Assembly (NCBI GenBank): GCA_963559605.1
Contig: CAUWLL010000012.1
Span: 1 to 64,000, forward strand
Reading direction: 5' to 3'
Origin: Dorea_D sp963559605
Lineage (GTDB): Bacteria; Bacillota; Clostridia; Lachnospirales; Lachnospiraceae
DNA length: 64,000 nucleotides
In this document: positions 32,801 to 41,499 of the stretch, in pieces
Layout of the letters: each line of letters starts with the position of its first letter
Numbering within the stretch: the first letter of the stretch is position 1
The notes under the pieces: generated by a model
What the model saw: the letters and a program-made list of their open reading frames with translations, nothing else
Databases searched by the model: none
What the model was told of the DNA's origin: nothing
Program-made: the position numbers and the translations under genes

Positions 32801-33800
32801 CTTTTGTACCTCCCAGGTTTAATAATTTTTTCTGGATACGAATATCGTCTCCGGTCAGACGGAGCATGGTATAGCTGCTGCTGATACGGGAGAAGATACG
32901 TTCCGAGTAAATGGATTTGATGTCCTCCAGTGCAAGATTTGTAGATATGATCGTCGATTTTCTTCGTAAAATACGCTCGTTTAAGCACACAAACAACTGA
33001 GAGACAGTGAACGCATTGGAAAGCTCGGTACCAAGATCGTCAATGATCAGAAGGTCGCAGTTGTAAATGTGTTCCAAGGAATTTGGCTCGGGCTCCTCTT
33101 TTTTTCCAAATGCGTTTTTCGCAAGAAGGTCAAAAAGTCTGGAGGCGGAGAAATAGATGACGGAATAGGAAGCATCCATGGTCTCTTTCGCGATACAGTG
33201 AGAAAGAAAGGTTTTTCCCACGCCGGTATCCCCATACAATAATATGTTACGAAATTCTTTTGAAAAGGTATCTACAAATTCATGACAAGTGTTCAGCGCT
33301 GTTTTCATAGCTTCCAGTGAAGATCTTCCGGTAAGAGGATCAATATGGTTACTGGAATAGTATTTGAGAGAACAGGTTGAAAAATTCTCCTTGTCCAGCA
33401 CATTTTGTAGCGTTGACTGCATATATAATAAATTCACGATCGCTTTTTTGAAGCAGTGGCATTTATTCGTGCCAATATAGCCCGTATCTTTACAATCCGG
33501 GCAAGAATAGTGGAGTTCCAGATAATCCTCGGGAAATCCGTTGGAGACTAAAAGTTCTTTTTTGCGCGCAGACAGTTTTCTTACCTGTCCCCTTAACTCT
33601 TCCAGGGCAGACGTATCCCCCTCTAACAGAAGTTTTGCCTGCTTTACGCTGAAAGAAGAGATGGCATCGTCCAGTTCTGAAAGCTCCGGGATACATGCCC
33701 TGGCTTTCTCGTAATGGGCGCGCAGTGTATGCTCATTATCCAATTGTTTTTGTTCATAGACACGCATCAGTTGATCGTACTGGGAATTAGAAAGCGCCAT
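32787..33800 (-). CDS. Replicative helicase loader (DnaI/DnaC-like ATPase)
   Basis: An AAA+ protein that loads the replicative helicase. A helical N-terminal domain (about 1-95) is followed by a Cys cluster CPDCKDTGYIGTNKCHC, as in DnaI. The ATPase core has Walker A LLYGDTGVGKTFLSHCIA, Walker B CDLLIIDDLGTEL, sensor 1 STIISTNLAL and the Arg finger region YSERIFSRI. It has 337 residues. It lies 36 bp after dnaD and overlaps prs, so replication and PRPP genes are co-transcribed. Confidence 0.92.
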   Translation of the reverse strand: MALSNSQYDQLMRVYEQKQLDNEHTLRAHYEKARACIPELSELDDAISSFSVKQAKLLLEGDTSALEELRGQVRKLSARKKELLVSNGFPEDYLELHYSCPDCKDTGYIGTNKCHCFKKAIVNLLYMQSTLQNVLDKENFSTCSLKYYSSNHIDPLTGRSSLEAMKTALNTCHEFVDTFSKEFRNILLYGDTGVGKTFLSHCIAKETMDASYSVIYFSASRLFDLLAKNAFGKKEEPEPNSLEHIYNCDLLIIDDLGTELSNAFTVSQLFVCLNERILRRKSTIISTNLALEDIKSIYSERIFSRISSSYTMLRLTGDDIRIQKKLLNLGGTKDVTP

Positions 33801-33836
33801 ATAAAGCAGTCTCCTTATTAAGTATATGTATATGAT

Positions 33837-34820
33837 TTATTGCTGTACCAGTTTACGCTCCAGATCGTTCATATCATAGGAGCGGTTTTCAAAGTTGTTA
33901 AATTTATTGACAGGAGTTTTCGCAGGTTGTTTTTTTCTGCGTTCTTTTTCTTTTGTAAAATGAGCGTCGAGAGCTGCGATGTCGTTCAGACTATGAACGT
34001 TGTTTTCCTGCCATTTTCTGAGAATAGAATCTGTATAATCAAAACTTGGCTGATGGATAGCGTTCATCGTCCGGTTACATGCTTCCAGAATAATGTCCAG
34101 CGTGAATGCATATTCTTCATTCCATTTACGGATATATGCAATCTCAGAAGAAGCCGGAGCACGTCCCTTAATACCGTAAGCGTTCAGGATGGAGTAGCAG
34201 TTCTTGTTGTAAAGAAGAGAGCTTGTCTTTGCCTGATCTACGGTTTTAATATCCTGTTCGTGCCAGGAGAGAGCCACTTTCTGTATGTAGTGCATACTTT
34301 TATGCCCGTTTTCTACGCAGTACTCTATCAGATATTCAATGAGTTCTGTAGACATGTGCAGTGATTCGTAAAAATAAGTGATCGCATGAATATCTGTGGC
34401 AGATAATGTTTTGCCAAGATACTGTTCTGCCACAAACAATAATTCTTTAAATTCTTTTCTGCTCCTGTATTTCTGAATATCCTGAACATCGGCTGACGGT
34501 ACTTCCTGAGGAGCCTGGACAACCTTAGGTTTATCAGAAGAAAGAACAGAAGGGGAAGCGTCCCCGCCGGTTTCGTATTCCAGTAAGCCTTCCTTTTTCC
34601 AGTAATTGAGCGCGCGAATCACATCTTTTTCCGTGCACTCTAAAAAATCTGCCATTTCTGAAACAGATAAAGGCACACTGTTTACACTCATATGACGCAG
34701 CAAAAGAAGATATACCTTCACATATTCTCCGTTTGCCCGCACCATATGACGGTCGATAAATTCGTTTTCCAGCACGGTTGTATTATTTTGTAGATGATTT
34801 GTCAAAGTCAGTTTCCTCAT
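33837..34820 (-). CDS. DnaD-domain replication initiation protein
   Basis: A primosome protein of the DnaD/DnaB(Bsu) family, acting with the helicase loader encoded next to it. It has an N-terminal winged-helix part (VKVYLLLLRHMSVNSVPLSV, ALNYWKKEGLLEY), and two DnaD domains (about 120-190, opening IQKYRSRKEFKELLFVAEQY; and about 205-290, with YIRKWNEEYAFTLDIILEAC). ATG 34820 follows GGGTGGA; a TTG at 34850 is also in frame. An extended -10 and a DnaA-box cluster lie just upstream. Confidence 0.88.
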   Translation of the reverse strand: MRKLTLTNHLQNNTTVLENEFIDRHMVRANGEYVKVYLLLLRHMSVNSVPLSVSEMADFLECTEKDVIRALNYWKKEGLLEYETGGDASPSVLSSDKPKVVQAPQEVPSADVQDIQKYRSRKEFKELLFVAEQYLGKTLSATDIHAITYFYESLHMSTELIEYLIEYCVENGHKSMHYIQKVALSWHEQDIKTVDQAKTSSLLYNKNCYSILNAYGIKGRAPASSEIAYIRKWNEEYAFTLDIILEACNRTMNAIHQPSFDYTDSILRKWQENNVHSLNDIAALDAHFTKEKERRKKQPAKTPVNKFNNFENRSYDMNDLERKLVQQ

Positions 34821-34864
34821 AACGTCCACCCATTCCCCCAAGTGATTCAAAATGTAGCAGAGTT

Positions 34865-34870
34865 ATTATA
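34865..34870 (-). promoter_or_regulatory. Extended -10 promoter of dnaD-dnaI-prs
   Basis: On the minus strand TGTTATAAT has TG one base before the TATAAT hexamer, 45 bp upstream of the dnaD start at 34820. No good -35 is seen. Confidence 0.5.
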
Positions 34871-34922
34871 ACACCAGTTGGACAGGCAAAAAAGAATTTT
34901 TTGACACAAAAATAAGGTTTTT

Positions 34923-34954
34923 TGTGGATAAAATCCTGTGGAAAATGTGGATAA
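34923..34954. promoter_or_regulatory. Cluster of three DnaA boxes before the dnaD operon
   Basis: TGTGGATAA at 34923-34931 and 34946-34954 are exact matches to the complement of the DnaA consensus TTATCCACA. TGTGGAAAA (34937-34945) between them differs at one position. All point the same way in a non-coding gap just after murC and about 53-89 bp before the -10 of dnaD. Confidence 0.65.
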
Positions 34955-34957
34955 CTT

Positions 34958-36334
34958 TTATTTTATCAAAGATTCTCCGATGTTTACTACATCTCCGGCT
35001 CCCATAGTTATCAACAAGTCTCCTTTTTGACAATTTTCCAGACAGAAATTTTCAATCTCTTTAAAGGTCGGGAAGTAATGTGCGTCGGCGCCTTTTTCCT
35101 TCAGTGATTCAGCGAGATCGCGGGAGGAGATTCCGAGCGTATCTGTCTCTCTGGCGGCATAGATGTCTGCCAGGATAATGTGATCGGTATCAGACAGAGC
35201 GTCTACAAATTCCGGGAATAATGCTTTTGTCCTAGTATATGTGTGAGGCTGGAAAATACACCAGATCTCACGATGGGGATAGTATTTGGCAGAAGTTAAG
35301 CTGGCACGGATTTCCGTTGGATGGTGTGCGTAATCATCAATGACAGTGACGCCGTCAAACTCTCCCTTGTATTCGAAGCGGCGGTTTGTGCCGTGAAATT
35401 CTTTCAAACCCTTCTGTGCATCGGAGGAAGAGATGTTCAAGATGTCTGCGACTGCAAGCGCAGAAAGTGCGTTGGACACATTGTGATCTCCGTTGACCGA
35501 TAATTCTATGCGGGATATAAATTCTCCGTCTTTGATAAAGTCAAAGGATACTTCTCCACGTTCGTTGTGTGCGACATTGGCTGCACGGTAGTTTAAGGAG
35601 GGATCCGTTCCATAGGTGATCACACGGCAGGGAAGTCCTTCGGTGAGCTCCTCGTAATCCGGAATCTCCCCGTTGATGATCAGTGTTCCGTCCGCAGGGA
35701 GAAGTTCTGCAAATTTTCGGAAAGAGCGTCTTATATCGTCAAGATCCTTGAAAAAATCCAGATGATCTTCGTCAATGTTTAAAATAATACTGATCTTCGG
35801 GAAGAAGTGCAGAAAACTGTTTGTATATTCACAGGCTTCTGTTACAAACACACCGGAGTTTCCTACACGGATATTACCGCCGATGGCTTTTAAAATTCCG
35901 CCTACAGAGATGGTCGGATCCAGATTGGCGCTTAACAGAACATGGGAAAGCATGGAAGTGGTCGTAGTTTTTCCATGTGTTCCGGAAACTGCGATGGGAG
36001 TGTCGTAATTGTGCATAAGCTGTCCGAGAAGTTCTGCACGGCTTAACATAGGAAGTTTCTTTTGGAGCGCCTCCTGATACTCTTCATTGCTGTTTTGGAT
36101 AGCGGCTGTATAAACAACAACATCTATGCCGTCTATTATATTAGAAGCCTTTTGTCCATAAAAAACTCTGGCGCCTGATTTTTCAAGATGTTCGGTGAGG
36201 GCAGATGGTTTGTTGTCTGAGCCTGAGACCGTAAAACCTTCCTTTAAAAGGACTTCTGCCAGACCACTCATACTGATTCCGCCGATTCCTATGAAATGGA
36301 CGTGTACCGGTTGTTTAAAATTGATTTTATACAT
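34958..36334 (-). CDS. murC: UDP-N-acetylmuramate-L-alanine ligase
   Basis: It adds L-Ala to UDP-MurNAc, the first step in stem peptide synthesis. The N-terminal Rossmann domain has HFIGIGGISMSGLAEVL; the ATP loop is AVSGTHGKTTTTSMLSHVLL; the central motif NIDEDHLDFF and the C-terminal VIDDYAHHPTEI are intact. It has 458 residues. It is a single leftward gene with about 240 bp of AT-rich sequence before it. Confidence 0.97.
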   Translation of the reverse strand: MYKINFKQPVHVHFIGIGGISMSGLAEVLLKEGFTVSGSDNKPSALTEHLEKSGARVFYGQKASNIIDGIDVVVYTAAIQNSNEEYQEALQKKLPMLSRAELLGQLMHNYDTPIAVSGTHGKTTTTSMLSHVLLSANLDPTISVGGILKAIGGNIRVGNSGVFVTEACEYTNSFLHFFPKISIILNIDEDHLDFFKDLDDIRRSFRKFAELLPADGTLIINGEIPDYEELTEGLPCRVITYGTDPSLNYRAANVAHNERGEVSFDFIKDGEFISRIELSVNGDHNVSNALSALAVADILNISSSDAQKGLKEFHGTNRRFEYKGEFDGVTVIDDYAHHPTEIRASLTSAKYYPHREIWCIFQPHTYTRTKALFPEFVDALSDTDHIILADIYAARETDTLGISSRDLAESLKEKGADAHYFPTFKEIENFCLENCQKGDLLITMGAGDVVNIGESLIK

Positions 36335-36514
36335 AAGCTTACCTTCCTGTTCCTTTCTTTTGCTTTGAGGTCATATACATATCATAGTAGTTGTCATAGT
36401 ATATATTATTTCTTCATATTTATTATAAACATATATGAGGAAAAAACCAAGTCGAAAATTTTGGTATATTTTCATAAAAAGATTAAAAAAAAGTGCGATA
36501 ATTTGTAAAAAATG

Positions 36515-36543
36515 TTCACTAAACGAAAAAACTATGGTATAAT
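36515..36543 (+). promoter_or_regulatory. glgC promoter
   Basis: TTCACT (36515-36520) and TATAAT (36538-36543) are 17 bp apart and lie 32 bp before the glgC start. Confidence 0.6.
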
Positions 36544-36574
36544 GCTAATAATAATCTACTAAGGGGGTGATGGC

Positions 36575-37849
36575 ATGAGGAAAAAAGAAATGATAGCAAT
36601 GCTTCTTGCAGGAGGACAAGGCAGCAGACTGGGAGTTCTTACTGCGAAGGTTGCAAAACCTGCAGTTGCGTTTGGCGGTAAATACAGAATTATCGATTTT
36701 CCGCTCAGCAACTGTATCAATTCTGGAATCGACACCGTTGGCGTATTGACACAGTATCAGCCCTTACGGTTGAACTCACACATCGGAATTGGAATTCCAT
36801 GGGATCTGGATCGGAATTTTGGAGGTGTGACAATTCTTCCGCCATATGAAAAAAGCAGTAACAGTGAGTGGTATACGGGAACGGCGAATGCGATTTACCA
36901 GAATTTAGACTATATGGAGATGTTCAGTCCGGATTATGTGTTGATTTTATCGGGAGACCATATTTATAAGATGGATTACGAAGTCATGCTGGATTATCAT
37001 AAGGAACATCAGGCAGACATTACCATTGCGGCAATGCCCGTGCCAATGGAGGAGGCAAGCAGGTTCGGCGTCGTAGTTACGGATGGAGAGAATCAGATTA
37101 CAGAATTCCAGGAGAAGCCGCCGCAGCCGAAGAGCAATCTGGCATCTATGGGTATTTACATCTTTAGCTGGCAGGTGCTGAAGGAGGCGCTTCTGGCATT
37201 AAAGCACGAGCCGGGCTGTGACTTCGGAAAGCATATTATTCCGTATTGTCATGAGAAGGGCAGGCGGTTATTTGCCTATGAGTACAACGGATACTGGAAA
37301 GATGTAGGAACGCTTGGCTCTTACTGGGAAGCAAATATGGAGCTGATCGATATTATTCCGGAATTTAATCTTTATGAGGAATTTTGGAAGATCTATACAA
37401 ACAGCGAAATTTTACCTCCGCAGTATATTGCGTCTCAGGCGGTTGTCGAACGCGGTATTATCGGAAATGGATCGGAAGTGTATGGGGAGGTACATAACTG
37501 TGTGATAGGTTCCGGTGTTGTCATTGATGAGGGCACGGTAGTGCGGGATTCTATCATTATGAAAGATGCGAGGATCGGAAAGAATTGTGTCATTGATAAG
37601 GCAATTATTGCTGAGAATTGTGAGATCGGAGACCGGGTTGTTCTCGGAATCGGCAGCGATGTGCCGAACAAATTGAAACCGGCTGTTTATTCTTTTGGTC
37701 TTGTAACTATCGGTGAAAATTCGGTGGTTCCGGATTCTGTGCAGATCGGAAAGAATACGGCGATTAGCGGCGTGACTTCAAAAGAAGATTACCCGGACGG
37801 ATTACTGGAAAGTGGAGAGACATTGATAAAGGCAGGTGAGCGGGTATGA
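36575..37849 (+). CDS. glgC: Glucose-1-phosphate adenylyltransferase, catalytic subunit
   Basis: It makes ADP-glucose for glycogen synthesis. The N-terminal nucleotidyltransferase domain has MLLAGGQGSRLGVLT, KPAVAFGGKYRIIDFPLSN, LILSGDHIYKMDY and the sugar-phosphate site FQEKPPQPKSNLASMGIY. The C-terminal left-handed helix repeats (about 300-410) have NCVIGSGVVIDEGTVVRDS. It has 424 residues. The start follows AAGGGGG. It is coupled to glgD by an ATGA overlap. Confidence 0.96.
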   Translation: MRKKEMIAMLLAGGQGSRLGVLTAKVAKPAVAFGGKYRIIDFPLSNCINSGIDTVGVLTQYQPLRLNSHIGIGIPWDLDRNFGGVTILPPYEKSSNSEWYTGTANAIYQNLDYMEMFSPDYVLILSGDHIYKMDYEVMLDYHKEHQADITIAAMPVPMEEASRFGVVVTDGENQITEFQEKPPQPKSNLASMGIYIFSWQVLKEALLALKHEPGCDFGKHIIPYCHEKGRRLFAYEYNGYWKDVGTLGSYWEANMELIDIIPEFNLYEEFWKIYTNSEILPPQYIASQAVVERGIIGNGSEVYGEVHNCVIGSGVVIDEGTVVRDSIIMKDARIGKNCVIDKAIIAENCEIGDRVVLGIGSDVPNKLKPAVYSFGLVTIGENSVVPDSVQIGKNTAISGVTSKEDYPDGLLESGETLIKAGERV

Positions 37850-38964
37850 GAGCAGTAGGTATTATATTGGCAGGCGGAAACAACCATAAGATGAGAGAGC
37901 TTACCCATAGAAGGGCGGTAGCGGCTATGCCCATTGCCGGAAGTTATCGGGCAATTGATTTTGCATTGAGTAATATGTCTAATTCACATATTCAGAAAGT
38001 AGCGGTATTGACGCAGTACAATGCCCGTTCGCTGAACGAACATTTGAATTCTTCCAAATGGTGGGATTTCGGAAGAAAACAGGGAGGGCTGTATGTATTT
38101 ACGCCAACCATCACCGCAGATAACGGATACTGGTATCGCGGAACAGCAGATGCGATCCATCAAAATCTGGACTTCCTGAAACGGTGTCATGAGCCGTACG
38201 TTATCATTACTTCCGGGGATGCGGTTTATAAGATGGACTACAATAAGGTGCTGGAATATCATATTGAGAAGAAGGCAGACATTACCGTGGTTTGTAAGCC
38301 GTTAGATCAATGGGAGGATGCCAGCCGTTTCGGTATATTGAAAATGGATGACTCCATGCGTATTGAAGAATTTGAAGAAAAGCCGATGGTTGCCAATGCC
38401 AGTACCATCTCAACAGGGATTTATGTGATAAGGCGTCGTCTGTTGATCGAGATGATCGAACACTGTGCAGAAGAGGACAGGCATGATTTTGTAACGGATA
38501 TTTTGATCAGATATAAGAACCTGAAAAAGATATACGGTTATAAAATAAACGACTACTGGAGCAGTATTTCGACGGTAGATGCGTATTACCGGACGAACAT
38601 GGATTTTCTAAAGCCGGAAGTCAGAAACTATTTCTTCAAAGAGCGGCCGGAGGTCTATTCGAAGGTCAGCGATTTTCCGCCGGCAAAGTACAATCCGGGA
38701 GCGGTGGTCAAGAACAGTTTGGTGGCAAGCGGAAGTATTATTAACGGCACAGTGGAAAATTCGATTCTTTTTAAGAAAACATTTGTCGGTAATAACTGTG
38801 TAATCAAAAATTCGATCATTCTGAATGATGTCTACCTCGGCGATAATACGTATATTGAAAATTGTATCGTTGAGAGTCGTGACACCATCCGGGCGAATAC
38901 GCGGCATATCGGCGAAAACGGTGTGAAAGTAGTTGTGGAAAAGAACGAGAGATATGAACTTTAG
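37846..38964 (+). CDS. glgD: Glucose-1-phosphate adenylyltransferase subunit GlgD
   Basis: A GlgC homologue that forms a heteromer with GlgC and modulates it in Firmicutes. It retains the fold (ILAGGNNHKMRELTHRRAVA, YRAIDFALSNMSNS, ITSGDAVYKMDYNKV, FEEKPMVANASTISTGIYV). The first loop reads GGNNHKM rather than GGQGSRL, so the catalytic GxGxRL motif is lost, as is usual for GlgD. It has 372 residues with C-terminal hexapeptide repeats. It is co-translated with glgC. Confidence 0.95.
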   Translation: MRAVGIILAGGNNHKMRELTHRRAVAAMPIAGSYRAIDFALSNMSNSHIQKVAVLTQYNARSLNEHLNSSKWWDFGRKQGGLYVFTPTITADNGYWYRGTADAIHQNLDFLKRCHEPYVIITSGDAVYKMDYNKVLEYHIEKKADITVVCKPLDQWEDASRFGILKMDDSMRIEEFEEKPMVANASTISTGIYVIRRRLLIEMIEHCAEEDRHDFVTDILIRYKNLKKIYGYKINDYWSSISTVDAYYRTNMDFLKPEVRNYFFKERPEVYSKVSDFPPAKYNPGAVVKNSLVASGSIINGTVENSILFKKTFVGNNCVIKNSIILNDVYLGDNTYIENCIVESRDTIRANTRHIGENGVKVVVEKNERYEL

Positions 38965-38997
38965 TGTAAAGGCTTGAGAGAAAGGGGCAAATGGAAT

Positions 38998-39273
38998 ATG
39001 CAGATTACAGATGTACGAGTAAGAAAAGTGGCAAAAGAAGGAAAGTTAAAAGCAGTGGTATCTATCACGATGGATGATGAGTTTGTAATACATGACATCA
39101 AAGTGATCGAAGGTGAGAAAGGGCTGTTTATTGCAATGCCAAGTAAGAAGGCATTAGACGGCGAGTATCGTGACATTGCGCATCCGATCAACTCCGGTAC
39201 GAGAGAGCGGATCCAAAGTATGATTCTTACAAAATATGAAGAGGCAATGAACGAAGAACCGATAGAGGAATAA
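38998..39273 (+). CDS. spoVG: SpoVG family regulator
   Basis: A 91-residue nucleic-acid-binding protein involved in sporulation septation and global regulation. It is an almost complete match to the family pattern: MQITDVRVRKV, KAVVSITMDDEFVIHDIKVI, GLFIAMPSKKALDGEYRDIA and HPINSGTRERIQ. ATG 38998 is preferred over the in-frame ATG at 38974, with AAAGGGG upstream. It lies 33 bp after glgD, so it may be read from the same transcript. Confidence 0.96.
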   Translation: MQITDVRVRKVAKEGKLKAVVSITMDDEFVIHDIKVIEGEKGLFIAMPSKKALDGEYRDIAHPINSGTRERIQSMILTKYEEAMNEEPIEE

Positions 39274-39286
39274 AATGTTTGAAACA

Positions 39287-39314
39287 GAGGGCGGGATGTT
39301 TTCATTCCGCCCTC
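39287..39314. terminator. Possible terminator between spoVG and the RluA gene
   Basis: An 11-bp stem (39287-39297 with 39304-39314, one G-T pair) spans the convergent gene ends. There is no good T tract on the plus strand. Confidence 0.45.
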
Positions 39315-40024
39315 GATGTATGGAACGCTATATTTTTTTCCTGTGGTAATTCGTAGCATAGCAGCTTGTGGGTTACCGGATGTGCAAAAGACAATCGGTA
39401 CGCACAGAGCCGGATCTGCTGCCAGCTTTTGTTCAGGCAGCAGTGGGGGTTATATTTCGTGTCGCCTACAATGGGACAGCCTATGTGTGCGAACTGACAA
39501 CGGATCTGATGGTGCCGTCCGGTATCCAGCTTGATTTCCAGTTCTGTAAACGTTTTTGCGGTATCCTGTACCGGAGCAAAGAAGCGGTTTGTATCTCCTA
39601 TGGTTTTATAACGGAGCTTTGCTGTTTTTGCGCCCGGAGTATCTTTGGTACAGATACGGGAGGTGTTGGTTTTCGCATCCTTTACGATGTAGTTTTCCAG
39701 AAGGCCTTCGGAATGTTTGGGGGTACCGTTTACCAATGCCCGGTAATATTTTCCGAACCCTCCCTGTTGAAGCTGACGGTTCAACTCTCTTGCGGCAGAG
39801 GGTGTTTTTGCAAATACAAGGATGCCCCTCACGGGCTGATCCAGTCTGTGGATAACGGCAAGGTAAGGTTCTTTTGAGGTTTCAGGCGCGGCGGCTTGGT
39901 GGAGGTGATTTTTCAGTAGATTTACCATGTCCGGGGAACCGATGCGTTTGCTCTGGGTGGCGATGCCGTGGGGCTTTTCGCATACGATAATATGTTTGTC
40001 TTCGTGTATAATATTTATTTTCAT
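39302..40024 (-). CDS. RluA-family pseudouridine synthase
   Basis: It isomerises uridine in rRNA or tRNA. The catalytic Asp lies in AVIHRLDQPVRGILVFAKT. The family motifs YYRALVNG and KLDTGRHHQIRCQFAHIGCP are also present. At 240 residues it has no S4 domain and is a short RluA type, so its RNA target cannot be assigned. The start has AAGGAGA upstream on the minus strand. Confidence 0.92.
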   Translation of the reverse strand: MKINIIHEDKHIIVCEKPHGIATQSKRIGSPDMVNLLKNHLHQAAAPETSKEPYLAVIHRLDQPVRGILVFAKTPSAARELNRQLQQGGFGKYYRALVNGTPKHSEGLLENYIVKDAKTNTSRICTKDTPGAKTAKLRYKTIGDTNRFFAPVQDTAKTFTELEIKLDTGRHHQIRCQFAHIGCPIVGDTKYNPHCCLNKSWQQIRLCAYRLSFAHPVTHKLLCYELPQEKNIAFHTSRAE

Positions 40025-40117
40025 AAATGAATCTCCTTGACTTTAGTGGTAGTACACACTTATCATTTAACCATAGTATCGAAAAATATGCAAATGTGTC
40101 GAAAGGGATAAGAGTCA

Positions 40118-41089
40118 ATGGATTATATATTATTAATTTTAGGATTTGTACTATTGATCAAAGGAGCAGATTTCTTTGTGGACGGAAGCTCCAGTGTGGC
40201 TAAGCTTCTGCGGGTACCGTCGATCATCATCGGACTTACGGTTGTCGCGTTCGGAACGAGCATGCCGGAATTATCGGTCAGTGTAACGGCGGCAATTAAA
40301 GGGAATAACGATCTGGCGGTGAGCAATGTGCTTGGTTCGAATATATTTAATCTGCTGGTCGTACTGGGATGCTGCGCACTTATTCGGCCGGTGCAGGCGA
40401 AAGGCTCTTTATTAAAGAAAGAATTTCCGTTTTCAATCTTTATTGCAATAATCCTGCTTTTGTTGAATTCTGATTTTTCCATTCGCAAGGTGCTGAGCGG
40501 AGAAGAGACCTTTGTACTCGGACGAATGGGCGGTATATTATTCCTTGTTTTGTTCGGGGTGTTTTTATATGCTACTGTGCATGTGGCGTTAGAAAAAAGA
40601 GCGCAGACGAAAGAAGACGATGATGAAGAAGAGTACAAATTAATGTCTCCTGTAAAAAGCGCTGTTTATATTGTAGTCGGTCTGGCAGGGATTATCTGGG
40701 GCGGAGATCTTGTCGTGGACAGCGCTTCCGGCATTGCAGAAACGTTTGGGCTCAGCCAGACATTTATAGGGCTTACCATTGTCGCGCTGGGAACGTCTCT
40801 GCCGGAACTGGTGACCTCTATGGTGGCTTCCGGAAAAGGTGAGAACGACCTTGCGGTAGGGAATGTGATCGGATCAAATATTTTTAATATTCTGCTGATC
40901 TTAGGAGTTTCGGCAGCAATTACTCCCATACGGCTGGAAATTACGGCAGTCTATGATACGTTGATCTTAGTTGTGGCGAGTGTGGTTGTATATGTTGCCG
41001 CCCTCAGTAAAAGAGAGATTAAAAAGAACGAAGGGGCATTGTTCTTGCTAGCGTATCTGGCGTTTTTTGTGTATATACTGATAAGGTAG
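40118..41089 (+). CDS. Calcium/sodium antiporter (CaCA family, YrbG-like)
   Basis: A 323-residue polytopic exchanger with two alpha repeats: VVAFGTSMPELSVSVTAAIK plus SNVLGSNIFN, and IVALGTSLPELVTSMVASGK plus GNVIGSNIFN. Ten or so hydrophobic segments are present and an acidic loop (KEDDDEEEYK) separates the halves. The GTS-PEL and GSN-FN motifs hold the ion-binding residues. It is a single gene; the proS leader region follows it. Confidence 0.95.
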   Translation: MDYILLILGFVLLIKGADFFVDGSSSVAKLLRVPSIIIGLTVVAFGTSMPELSVSVTAAIKGNNDLAVSNVLGSNIFNLLVVLGCCALIRPVQAKGSLLKKEFPFSIFIAIILLLLNSDFSIRKVLSGEETFVLGRMGGILFLVLFGVFLYATVHVALEKRAQTKEDDDEEEYKLMSPVKSAVYIVVGLAGIIWGGDLVVDSASGIAETFGLSQTFIGLTIVALGTSLPELVTSMVASGKGENDLAVGNVIGSNIFNILLILGVSAAITPIRLEITAVYDTLILVVASVVVYVAALSKREIKKNEGALFLLAYLAFFVYILIR

Positions 41090-41137
41090 ACAAACGGATC
41101 TGCTGTCTGGTCGTGGCGGAGGATTCTGAAAATACCC

Positions 41138-41166
41138 TTGACAAATGATAGGGCATAGATTAGAAT
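41138..41166 (+). promoter_or_regulatory. Promoter of the proS T-box transcript
   Basis: TTGACA (41138-41143) and TAGAAT (41161-41166) are separated by exactly 17 bp. Confidence 0.8.
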
Positions 41167-41172
41167 TACGAA

Positions 41173-41420
41173 TAACTTGAAATTTTGGCTGTGAAGAGGA
41201 TTAGTACAGTTAAGCAGGCTCAGAGAGGGAATTGTGTGGTGTGAGATTCCTGCCAGCGACTTAATTGGAACCGGCCTTGGAGCCTCTGTATGAAAATACA
41301 GCGTAGGACCGGCGTTAATGGTTGAATGAGCGAACTGTAAAAGGTTTACAGTTAACTAGGGTGGTACCGCCGAATTTTTCGGTCCCTTTTAGGGAGCGCA
41401 AAGTTCGGTGTTTTTTTCTT
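41173..41420 (+). promoter_or_regulatory. T-box leader (proline)
   Basis: An uncharged-tRNA sensor controlling proS. Stem I begins near AGAGGATTAGTA (S-turn AGTA) and closes with CCTCT; CAGTTAAG pairs with CTTAATTG above the specifier loop. GAA-CCG-G follows at 41268-41274, making CCG (Pro) at 41271-41273 the likely specifier. The conserved antiterminator sequence CTAGGGTGGTACCGCC is at 41356-41371. A terminator stem (about 41368-41410) ends in a T tract. Confidence 0.88.
41368..41418 (+). terminator. T-box attenuator terminator
   Basis: GCCGAATTTTTCGGTCCCT pairs, with some mismatches and G-U pairs, with AGGGAGCGCAAAGTTCGGT. Seven or more T follow. It overlaps the T-box bulge sequence, so the two folds exclude each other. 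Confidence 0.85.
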
Positions 41421-41499
41421 TCTTGAGAACAGCGCTCTTAAAATCATAAGTGGAGCAAGGGCTTCGCACAAATATGTATTGAAATAAGGAGAGGGAAGC

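Noticed and set aside
39843..39853. Single DnaA-box matches (also near 5355 and 57066)
   Set aside because: Isolated 9-mers inside coding regions are expected by chance; only the non-coding cluster at 34923-34954 is kept.
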